35,368 bases of DNA, from NCBI GenBank assembly GCA_037129695.1, contig JBAXUL010000033.1, forward strand, positions 1 through 35,368, given 5' to 3'. Position 1 is the stretch's first letter; the number at the start of each line of letters is the position of its first letter. Below are positions 28,409-34,607 of this stretch, piece after piece. The stretch comes from CAINVV01 sp037129695. Its GTDB lineage: Bacteria > Bacteroidota > Bacteroidia > Bacteroidales > Prolixibacteraceae. The notes under the pieces were generated by a model that searched no databases, had not been told where the DNA came from, and saw only the letters and a list, made by a program, of their open reading frames with translations. Made by a program: the position numbers and the translations under genes.

Positions 28409-30808
28409 ATGATAAAAACAGACTTGTCAAGGCCGGTAAGACTTTTTTTAAAGTTGGCCGGCCTTTGTTTTTTTGCTATTGTTTTTGTTCTTCCGCTCGA
28501 TGCCCAGGTTTATCTGCAAACGGTGAAAGGGATTCTTCGTGACCAGGAAACACTTCAGCCGGTTGCGGGAGCGACTCTTCAGTTCACGGGTCAATCTACA
28601 GGTTTTACCGCGTTCTCGGATGCCGACGGAAGTTTTAAAATCAAAATACCATCCGGACGGTGGGACATCCTGATTTCCAGATTAGGATACGGGCCCAAGA
28701 CTGTCGCCAATATTCAGGTTGGGACGGGGAAAGAAATTATGCTTGAGATTCCGATGGAAGCGAAAGTGTACGAAACGCAGGAAGTTCAGATCTCAGCAGG
28801 TAAGCAGACCTGGCTCAAACCCAGCAGTGGTTCGAGTGTACGAACGCTGCAGAGCCAGGATGCCGCCAGATTTGCAGGAGGTTATTATGATGCGTTGAGG
28901 ATGGTGGCTAATTTTGCCGGTATTACCAGCGGAAACAGCGATCAGAGCAATGAGATTGTTGTGAGGGGGAATTCCCCCATGGGACTTCTCTGGCGACTGG
29001 AAGGACTTGAAATTCCCAATCCAAATCATTTGTCGAACGGAGTCGGTAGCAACGGCGGGGCTTACTCCATGATCTCCACCAATGTACTTGCAGATTTTGA
29101 TTTTTATACCGGGGCCTTCCCGGGAGAATTTGGCAATGCAATTTCAGGTGTGATGGATTTAAGGCTGCGGAAAGGAAATACGGACAATCATGAATTCGGT
29201 TTGCAGTTGAGTGTGGTGGGAGCGGAGGCCGCCGCCGAGGGACCAATTGGAAAATCAACCAATAACTCTTACCTGTTCTCCATGCGGTATGCCAATTTCA
29301 ACATTCTTCAAAAATACGGCATCATCAATCTCCAGGATTTGAGCATTATACCCTCATCGCTGGACTGGACCTTCAAAATGAATTTCCACGGAGCCAAAAT
29401 GGGAGATCTTGAATTTTTTACAATTGGCGGGAAAAGTAAAGCAGGAAATGAGGCCTCTAAAAACAGATCGGAAATCGTCAAGGGGATCAACAATGATGAA
29501 TTTCTGGAGGAGGATGCCCTTGCCGTTTTTGGTGTTAAACACCTGAAAAATTTCAAGGATGGCAAAACATACCTGCGTACGATCATAGGAATTACCAACT
29601 CCAATCTGAAGTGGCATGAAGGAGTTGTTGATTCCAATATGGTCCACGTGATCAACAAGCAGGATTGGTTTATCTCTCCGGTATTGCGGATAACGGAAAT
29701 GGTTAACAGAAAAATCGATGGCAAAAATTCGATCAGGGCCGGTTTTGAATATCACCGTACTTTTGCCGACATGTTCAGCATCAGACGGCAGGCTACCCAA
29801 CTATTTGATACATTGGCCAACCAAAGGGAACAAAGTTTTTACACCCAATCCTATTTCCAGTGGAAATTCAAGCCGAACGATGTTTTTGAGCTGGTTCCGG
29901 CCCTCCATTCCACTTATACCAGTGTCAACAAGGAAGTTACCTTTGAACCCCGGCTTGGTATGGTGCTGAACCTACCGGGAAACCAGTCCATCAATTTTGG
30001 CACAGGAATCTATTCGAGAATTGAAGCCCTGCCCATTTATTATTTCAGGGTGAAAGTCGGAAAAACCCGGGTAACCCTCAACAGCGACCTGAAGACCACC
30101 AAAGCTTATCATCTGGTTGCAGGATACCGGAAATCATTTTCGGGTGATCTCAGGGTGTCACTGGAGGCATATTACCAGCACCTGTACGATGTTCCAGTTG
30201 CCTTGAACCCTTCCAATACCTTTTCGATGGTGAATATCTCGGAGGGGATGCCGGATATCGATCTCAACAACATCGGACTTTCGGAAAACAGGGGTATTGA
30301 ACTCACCATCGACAAGTCTTTTTCGCGCAGTTATTATATTCTGGCCACCATGTCTCTGTTCAATTCCAAATACAAGGCATCGAATCTAATCTGGTATCCA
30401 ACCTATTACAATTCCAATATTGTTTTCAATTTTGTGTGCGGGAAAGAATTCAAAGTGGGGAAATACAACCAGAACACGCTTGGATTTAATCTGCGGAACA
30501 TGGCCAGGGGAGGCTACCGCTATACTCCGCCCGATTTTGCGCAAAGTATAAAAAAGAAGTACATGGTCTATGATGTGCCGAATACTTTTGGGGAGCATCT
30601 TCCATTTTACGACAGAATGGATTTTGGGATCATGTACCGGCTCAACAAGAAAAGTTCGGCTTTGAGCTTTTCAATGGATATACAGAATGTTTTGAACCGG
30701 AACAATGTTTACCAGCGGACCTTCAGTTATTCAAGCGGGGCCGTTGTGACAAGAGACAGGAAATTGATCGGACTGGTGCCTATTGCCTCTATCCGGTATG
30801 ATTTCTGA
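28409..30808 (+). CDS. TonB-dependent receptor with carboxypeptidase-regulatory-like N-domain
   Basis: A 799-aa outer-membrane receptor. A signal peptide ends near ...FVLPLDAQ (about residue 33). Then comes a CarboxypepD_reg-like beta-sandwich (about 36-115, VKGILRDQETLQPVAGATLQ), typical of Bacteroidota receptors. The plug domain follows (about 140-255, with NEIVVRGNSPMGLLWRLEGLEIPNPNH and FPGEFGNAISGVMDLRLRKG), then a 22-stranded-type barrel rich in aromatic beta segments ending in IASIRYDF. There is no SusD partner next door, so a polysaccharide utilisation role is not supported. The substrate (siderophore, cofactor, peptide or other) is unknown. Confidence 0.88.
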   Translation: MIKTDLSRPVRLFLKLAGLCFFAIVFVLPLDAQVYLQTVKGILRDQETLQPVAGATLQFTGQSTGFTAFSDADGSFKIKIPSGRWDILISRLGYGPKTVANIQVGTGKEIMLEIPMEAKVYETQEVQISAGKQTWLKPSSGSSVRTLQSQDAARFAGGYYDALRMVANFAGITSGNSDQSNEIVVRGNSPMGLLWRLEGLEIPNPNHLSNGVGSNGGAYSMISTNVLADFDFYTGAFPGEFGNAISGVMDLRLRKGNTDNHEFGLQLSVVGAEAAAEGPIGKSTNNSYLFSMRYANFNILQKYGIINLQDLSIIPSSLDWTFKMNFHGAKMGDLEFFTIGGKSKAGNEASKNRSEIVKGINNDEFLEEDALAVFGVKHLKNFKDGKTYLRTIIGITNSNLKWHEGVVDSNMVHVINKQDWFISPVLRITEMVNRKIDGKNSIRAGFEYHRTFADMFSIRRQATQLFDTLANQREQSFYTQSYFQWKFKPNDVFELVPALHSTYTSVNKEVTFEPRLGMVLNLPGNQSINFGTGIYSRIEALPIYYFRVKVGKTRVTLNSDLKTTKAYHLVAGYRKSFSGDLRVSLEAYYQHLYDVPVALNPSNTFSMVNISEGMPDIDLNNIGLSENRGIELTIDKSFSRSYYILATMSLFNSKYKASNLIWYPTYYNSNIVFNFVCGKEFKVGKYNQNTLGFNLRNMARGGYRYTPPDFAQSIKKKYMVYDVPNTFGEHLPFYDRMDFGIMYRLNKKSSALSFSMDIQNVLNRNNVYQRTFSYSSGAVVTRDRKLIGLVPIASIRYDF

Positions 30809-30860
30809 GAATTTCAATTTGTCTGCTTGTTTCAATCTCTCTTCTTTCATTTTTTGATTT

Positions 30861-30955
30861 CTTCCGTCCGATCCAATCCATTGCGGTTCCTTCTACATCT
30901 TAAGGCGGACGGGGATCTCCCGAGATTCTTGAACCCCCGGTTAAAACCGGGGGTT
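30861..30955 (+). repeat. 100-bp palindromic module, copy 1 (divergent)
   Basis: Begins CTTCCGTCCGATCC and includes GGCGGACGGGGATCTCCCG and ATTCTTGAACCCCCGG, ending in the CCGGTTAAAACCGG hairpin. The best related copies are 31304-31404, 31695-31795, 34009-34109 and 34400-34500. Confidence 0.6.
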
Positions 30956-30982
30956 ATGCACGGGAAACCCCTCACGGGGTTA
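30932..30982 (+). repeat. Left terminal inverted repeat with two hairpins
   Basis: 51 nt made of a GC-rich palindrome (11-bp arms AACCCCCGGTT/AACCGGGGGTT, centre AA) and a second hairpin AACCCC-TCAC-GGGGTT. Its reverse complement matches 34608-34658 at 45 of 51 positions by direct comparison. The closing C-G pair of the second hairpin is replaced by T-A in the other copy, so pairing is kept. Confidence 0.7.
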
Positions 30983-31066
30983 TTCCAAATCCATTCCAGC
31001 AAGGAGTCACGCGGTCGCTGAGCGAAGCCGAGGGGCTAAACCTCGCCATCGAGCAAGGGCTCCTTT

Positions 31067-31198
31067 CATTGCCGACTGCTTTAGCTGACGGGACTCGAAA
31101 ATCAATGAGAAAGGGCTTTAGCCCAAATGCATTACATTGGGCTAAAGCCCTGTTCATATCCTGGACTCTTGGTCCGTCAGCTAAAGAAGACGGCAATG
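31067..31198. repeat. Nested hairpin element, left copy
   Basis: Outer arms of 25 nt (31067-31091 and 31174-31198, 23 pairs) enclose an inner perfect 14-bp stem GGGCTTTAGCCCAA/TTGGGCTAAAGCCC (31113-31126 and 31137-31150) with a 10-nt loop. The layout is MITE-like or that of a structured RNA. Confidence 0.65.
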
Positions 31199-31303
31199 AA
31201 TAAAAAAGAAAGGCATGCAAAAATCCTGTATCTGGCTCATGCTCACGTTTTGGGGGTGGGGGGGGCAAATCGTGGCGATTGCCGCCATTTCTATATTCGT
31301 GCC

Positions 31304-31404
31304 CTTCCGTCCGATACTTTCATTCCAGGTCCGATCCACATCTGCACGCGGACTGGGATCTCCTGTCATTCCTCAACCCCCGGTTGAAACCGGGGGCTAC
31401 AAAT
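31304..31404 (+). repeat. 100-bp palindromic module, copy 2
   Basis: Same unit as 31695-31795: CCGTCCGAT..., CCACATCTGCACGCGGAC, GGGATCTCC, and a closing CCCCCGGTTGAAACCGGGGG hairpin. It is followed by a GCCGCTACGCGGC hairpin. Confidence 0.6.
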
Positions 31405-31694
31405 ATTTCGCCGCTACGCGGCTAAACCCCAAAACCCTGGAATTTCCATATTTCCCACAATGCATGCGATTGGAAAATTCATCAACGAGCGCGAAGCGTA
31501 AAACAGATTCTACCTTTGAGACAAAATGCTGTCTGAGCGAAGCCGAAGGCGTAGTGAGTTCATTTTGTCAGGTCTTTTTTGGTTACTTTTTGTGACGACA
31601 AAAAGTGATAAAGAAGAAAAAGCTGAATCAAGCACAAAAAGCCAATCCAATGATCTGATCAGGAGGTCGTCATTTCCTTCCGCTGTCCTCCTGC

Positions 31695-31795
31695 CATCCG
31701 TCCGATCCTATCATTTCCGGTTCCATCCACATCTGCACGCGGACACTGATCTCCCGTAATTCTTGAACCCCCGGTTAAAACCGGGGGCTACAAAT
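31695..31795 (+). repeat. 100-bp palindromic module, copy 3
   Basis: Ends the left long repeat, with the CCGGTTAAAACCGG palindrome followed by GGCTACAAAT. Confidence 0.6.
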
Positions 31796-31872
31796 AAGGT
31801 GAGGTTCTCTTGTTTTAATGTTTTCTATTAATGTTTCCCGATGAAATATGGTTTTTTCTCCCCAAAAAATGT

Positions 31873-32109
31873 TCATACCCCTTTCGTGAAAGCAGCAATC
31901 AACTCTTGTGCCTTGGTATAATCCGAATTTAAAATTTTAACGTTCACGGGTGCAATCCCGCCTGGGCATACGACCCAAGGTTCAATTACCGACATCAGTT
32001 TATTTTCAATAAATGCCTCTATGTTATTGGCTTCCAGCAAATCCTTGACCATGGTTGCCTGGTACAAATCTCCTGAAAATACTTCGACAATCTCATTGTT
32101 ATTTTTCAT
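31873..32109 (-). CDS. DUF2007-family small protein
   Basis: A 78-aa protein resembling the DUF2007 family (annotated as putative signal-transducing proteins, function unproven). Features are EVFSGDLYQATMVKDLLEANNIEAFIENK at about 6-34 and PGGIAPVNVKILNSDYTKAQELI near the C-terminus. I start at ATG 32109 because family members begin just before the EVFSG-type strand. ATG 32130 and 32163 are also possible and would add 7 or 18 residues. Last gene in the AT-rich cassette, 233 bases downstream of the membrane protein gene and next to the left repeat. A DUF2007 protein is probably not part of bacteriocin function. Confidence 0.72.
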   Translation of the reverse strand: MKNNNEIVEVFSGDLYQATMVKDLLEANNIEAFIENKLMSVIEPWVVCPGGIAPVNVKILNSDYTKAQELIAAFTKGV

Positions 32110-32342
32110 CGGCGCAGAAAAATTGGTCATCTTTTTTAGGGTTCGACCTATGTTCTTTATCAATCAAATATTCTATTAAAAACTTAGGTCTTGAATACCA
32201 AAATTGGATAATAGGAATAGCCAGATTTGCAAAAAAATTATTCGAACCATCACTTTCACATTGGCACTGTCACCTACAGATTTTTCGCATTGTACAAAGA
32301 GGCGAGATGGCGTTATTTAAAAATTGGGCTATTTGATATACA

Positions 32343-32597
32343 CTAATGGTGATTATTTGATCGCCTTTTATAACCAATTATTACAATAAGAATAAGTAAT
32401 ACAATAATGACAGGAAAAACTATTTCGGAATAATTGGTGTTATGACCTGAAATTGATGTCCTGTCAATATTATTTGTCGATAAATTAACTTTAAATGCCT
32501 TATCAACAAGGCGATATCCAAATTGGTAAAGATAAAATAGATAAAATAGAATACCTGCTAAACATATAGCTTTCAACAAGAATGAACGAGATTTCAT
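32343..32597 (-). CDS. 84-aa two-helix membrane protein, candidate immunity protein
   Basis: Family not recognised. Two hydrophobic segments are visible: about 6-25 (FLLKAICLAGILFYLFYLY) and 58-77 (EIVFPVIIVLLILIVIIGY), with a polar loop between and a basic tail (KRRSNNHH). There is no double-glycine leader. Residues 23-35 (LYQFGYRLVDKAF) match LYRFGYDMVDKAY of the upstream peptide at 9 of 13 positions, and the DNA shares a 13-base identical run (GTTGATAAGGCAT), so part of the gene probably arose by duplication of the peptide gene. Its position after two leader peptides and a strong hairpin, plus its size and topology, suggest an immunity protein. This is inference. Confidence 0.6.
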   Translation of the reverse strand: MKSRSFLLKAICLAGILFYLFYLYQFGYRLVDKAFKVNLSTNNIDRTSISGHNTNYSEIVFPVIIVLLILIVIIGYKRRSNNHH

Positions 32598-32629
32598 AGA
32601 AGTCAGAATTTTATTTTTTCAATGAAACT

Positions 32630-32667
32630 ATTTAAAGTAGCTTCATTTCAATGAAGCTACTTTAAAT
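32630..32667. repeat. Perfect 18-bp inverted repeat between peptide and membrane-protein genes
   Basis: ATTTAAAGTAGCTTCATT (32630-32647), centre TC, then its exact reverse complement (32650-32667). It starts three bases after the stop of the 66-aa peptide and lies 32 bases before the membrane-protein start. In RNA it would be a very stable hairpin. No T-run follows on the minus strand, but its own AT-rich flank could supply one. It is a partial terminator or mRNA-stabilising structure setting different expression of the two genes. Confidence 0.65.
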
Positions 32668-32670
32668 CAA

Positions 32671-32871
32671 TTACTGTTGCTTTTTTGCGTTTTCATATGC
32701 CTTATCAACCATATCGTAGCCAAATCGGTATAGTGCTGCTGCGGCAGCCATTGCGCCCAAAACACCTGCTACAATAAGCCAAAAACCACCATTAAGGTTT
32801 TTCATTTCCTGGTTAGATAACTCTGAGAATCCAATCAGATTATCTTGATTATGTGTTGTTGAATGTTTCAT
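32671..32871 (-). CDS. Double-glycine leader peptide (class IIb bacteriocin-like)
   Basis: A 66-aa precursor. The N-terminal 29 residues end in ELSNQEMKNLNGG, a textbook double-glycine leader (L-S---E---L-GG) cleaved by C39-peptidase ABC exporters. The predicted mature peptide (30-66, 37 aa) starts FWLIVAGVLGAMAAAAALY, a hydrophobic helix with small-residue GxxxG-like packing. It ends in the charged RFGYDMVDKAYENAKKQQ. The size, leader and amphipathic/hydrophobic make-up suit a pore-forming bacteriocin or signal peptide. It lies 15 bases downstream of a second such peptide gene. No exporter is in the window. Confidence 0.75.
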   Translation of the reverse strand: MKHSTTHNQDNLIGFSELSNQEMKNLNGGFWLIVAGVLGAMAAAAALYRFGYDMVDKAYENAKKQQ

Positions 32872-32886
32872 AATACTTTTAAATTG

Positions 32887-33060
32887 TCAGTTAGCATCAT
32901 AAATTGGCGCTGGACCTGGCTTTTCCTGATTCAATCTCGCTTTCATCCCTAAAGCAACAATGCAACAACCAATTTCAAATACCCCAATTCCAATAATTAC
33001 TGCAAGAGGTAGAAAGCCACCCTCTAAAACCATCAACTCATTTTTTTTCAACTCTTTCAT
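32887..33060 (-). CDS. 57-aa double-glycine leader peptide
   Basis: A short gene found by reading the minus strand: ATG at 33060, TGA at 32887. The leader is MKELKKNELMVLEGG (15 aa), ending in Gly-Gly with L-x-L-E-GG spacing. The predicted mature part is 42 aa: a hydrophobic helix FLPLAVIIGIGVFEIGCCIV with adjacent Cys-Cys, then a polar tail rich in Pro (NQEKPGPAPIYDAN). Together with the 66-aa peptide it forms a tandem pair, as in two-peptide (class IIb) bacteriocins. The ATG lies five bases after a TAAATTTG box. Confidence 0.68.
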   Translation of the reverse strand: MKELKKNELMVLEGGFLPLAVIIGIGVFEIGCCIVALGMKARLNQEKPGPAPIYDAN

Positions 33061-33131
33061 AACTCAAATTTATTAAATTTCGATGGATTATTATTCCTGC
33101 TTTCTTTCCCGTGCTGCAGGTTTTGGCACGC

Positions 33132-33141
33132 GTAACGTTAC
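33132..33141. promoter_or_regulatory. Palindrome upstream of the peptide genes, candidate operator
   Basis: GTAACGTTAC, a perfect 10-bp palindrome, lies 71 bases upstream of the 57-aa peptide start, in the 107-base gap between the HTH gene and the peptides. It is a possible binding site for the HTH protein. A TAAATTTG box on the minus strand (33065-33072) lies directly before the ATG. Confidence 0.3.
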
Positions 33142-33167
33142 AAAACCAAAGGAAAGAGATTCCACTC

Positions 33168-33503
33168 TCAAATATTGACAGTGAAGAAATTTGTTTTGTT
33201 GATATCTAATAATAATGCAAGATTATGAACACCACCGTTTATGATTTGAATTTCTTTATTTGATAACTCCTTTTGGAAAAACCCGCAAATAAACTTTACC
33301 TCGCTCGAGTAAACATAGCTTTGGTAACAGACACTGAACTCTATGGGGGCGCCCATCTCCCGCAGGGTTTCAATCAATCGATAAAGCGATGCTTCTGAAA
33401 TAGCAAGCCTTCGGGCAAGGTTGCGAGGGGAACCGGTTGCCCTTAAACGGATCAGTTGGTCGACACGCTCAATCAATTGGATATGCTGAAGTAGTTTGTT
33501 CAT
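33168..33503 (-). CDS. Small HTH regulator carrying a C-terminal double-glycine motif
   Basis: A 111-aa protein. A winged-helix-type HTH lies at about 22-50 (ATGSPRNLARRLAISEASLY then RLIETLREMGAPIEFS), similar to DeoR/HTH_11-type small regulators. A beta stretch follows (SYVYSSEVKFICGF, 62-75). Residues 79-91, ELSNKEIQIINGG, match the double-glycine leader of the downstream peptide (ELSNQEMKNLNGG) at 8 of 13 positions. After Gly-Gly come 20 residues, VHNLALLLDINKTNFFTVNI. The first gene of the cassette, it probably controls the peptide genes. The GG motif suggests processing by, or sensing of, the peptide exporter. Confidence 0.72.
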   Translation of the reverse strand: MNKLLQHIQLIERVDQLIRLRATGSPRNLARRLAISEASLYRLIETLREMGAPIEFSVCYQSYVYSSEVKFICGFFQKELSNKEIQIINGGVHNLALLLDINKTNFFTVNI

Positions 33504-33772
33504 AGATTACGAATTCCCATACCCATAAAGTTACCGTAAGAAATCGGCAAAAGAGAATTATTTGCTTTCAAATTTGAGTGAATAAGGATAAAAATTGATC
33601 GAATTGGCACCTATTGAAGCCTTAAGCGTTATATCAAATCCTTGCTAACTGGGGCCTGGAATGACACAGGTGGGTAATAACATCAGATAAATGACTCCTC
33701 CGTACCATCAAAGGGTCAAGTCCCTGAGCGAAGCCGAAGGGCAAATCCCCGCCAGCGAGCAGGGGCTTCATT

Positions 33773-33903
33773 CATTGCCGTCTGCTTTAGCTGACGGGTG
33801 GCGAAGATCATTGAGCAAGGGCTTTAGCCCAACTCCATGTATTGGGCTAAAGCCCAGTTCAAATCCTGGACTCTTGGTCCGTCAGCTAAAGCAGTCGGCA
33901 ATG
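33773..33903. repeat. Nested hairpin element, right copy
   Basis: Outer arms 33773-33797 and 33879-33903 pair at 24 of 25 positions. The inner perfect 14-bp stem is at 33819-33832 and 33842-33855, with a 9-nt loop. Stems are kept between copies while loop sequence and length change. Confidence 0.65.
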
Positions 33904-34008
33904 AATAAAAAAGAAAGGGGTACAAAAATCCTGTATCTGGCTCATGCTCACTTTTTGGGGGTGGGGGGGGCAAATCGTGGCGATTGCCGCCATTTCAATA
34001 TCCGTGCC

Positions 34009-34109
34009 CTTCCGTCCGATCCCATCATTCACAGACCGATCCACATCTGCACGCGGACGGGGATCTCCCGAAATTCTTGAACCCCCTGTTAAAACCGGGG
34101 GCTACAGAT
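34009..34109 (+). repeat. 100-bp palindromic module, copy 4
   Basis: The same unit as the other modules. Its closing palindrome has one C-to-T change (CCCCCTGTTAAAACCGGGGG), which weakens one pair. Confidence 0.6.
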
Positions 34110-34399
34110 ATTTCGCCGCTCTGCGGCTAAACCCCAACACCCTGGAATTTCCATATTTTCCACATTGCATGCGATTGGAAATTTCATCAATGAGCGCGAA
34201 GCGTAAAACAGACCCTACCTTTGAGACAAAATGCTGTTTGAGCGAAGCCGTAGGCGGAGTGAGTTCATTTTGTCAGGTCTTTTTTGGTTACTTTTTGTGA
34301 CGACAAAAAGTGATAAAGAAGAAAAAGCTGAATCAAGCACAAAAAGCCAATCCAATGATCTGATCAGGAGGTCGTCATTTCCTTCCGCTGTCCTCCTGC

Positions 34400-34500
34400 C
34401 ATCCGTCCGATCCCTTCATTCACGGTTCCATCCACATCTGCGCACGGACGGGGATCTCCTGTCATTCCTCAACCCCCGGTTAAAACCGGGGGCTACAAAT
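34400..34500 (+). repeat. 100-bp palindromic module, copy 5
   Basis: Closes the right long repeat with the intact CCGGTTAAAACCGG palindrome and GGCTACAAAT. Confidence 0.6.
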
Positions 34501-34607
34501 ATTTCGCCGCTACGCGGCTAAACCCCGGATTCGCTCACTGGTGTGGATTTCCCTCGTTCAGGAACCGCTGGAACCCGCTGGATTGATTCAGTCCTGTGCA
34601 GATTTGT

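Larger units (their letters stand above)
31018..31796 (+). repeat. Long direct repeat, left copy (~780 bp)
   Basis: Runs from CTGAGCGAAGCCGA to the GGCTACAAATA after a CCGGTTAAAACCGG hairpin. It aligns almost without gaps to 33724-34501 and is identical for long stretches, for example the 80 bases after GTTCATTTTGTCAGG. It contains a nested hairpin (31067-31198), a G5TG8 tract (31252-31265) and two 100-bp modules. No transposase is encoded. Confidence 0.85.
30809..31872. other. Gene-free repeat-rich stretch
   Basis: More than 1 kb without a credible gene. It holds the left terminal inverted repeat (30932-30982), the left copy of a 780-bp repeat (31018-31796) and three copies of a 100-bp hairpin-bearing module. 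Open frames here (for example 31215-31595) recur in the second repeat copy but encode low-complexity, repeat-derived sequence. Confidence 0.7.
33724..34501 (+). repeat. Long direct repeat, right copy (~780 bp)
   Basis: The same element as 31018-31796, in the same orientation. It carries a nested hairpin (33773-33903), the identical G5TG8 tract (33957-33970) and two 100-bp modules (34009-34109 and 34400-34500). After its end a GCCGCTACGCGGC hairpin follows, which in the left copy occurs only internally. Confidence 0.85.

Noticed and set aside
28409..30808. SusC-type polysaccharide receptor
   Set aside because: At 799 aa it is shorter than SusC proteins (about 1,000 aa) and no SusD gene is adjacent.
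31215..31595. 126-aa open frame repeated as 118 aa at 33944-34300
   Set aside because: The frame lies wholly in the 780-bp repeat and runs through hairpins and the poly-G tract. It has no recognisable domain, and its similarity between copies is explained by DNA repeat identity.
31526..31759. 77-aa frame (and 96 aa at 34231-34521) with a Lys/Ser-rich sequence
   Set aside because: Repeat-derived, overlapping the palindromic modules. No start signal or family resemblance.
32164..32342. A 24-codon minus-strand frame (MVRIIFLQIWL...) between the membrane protein and DUF2007 genes
   Set aside because: Too short, with no leader motif and no support beyond an open frame.
32343..32597. 84-aa gene as a third bacteriocin precursor
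   Set aside because: It shares a segment with the 66-aa peptide but has no double-glycine leader and has two membrane helices, so an immunity-type role fits better.
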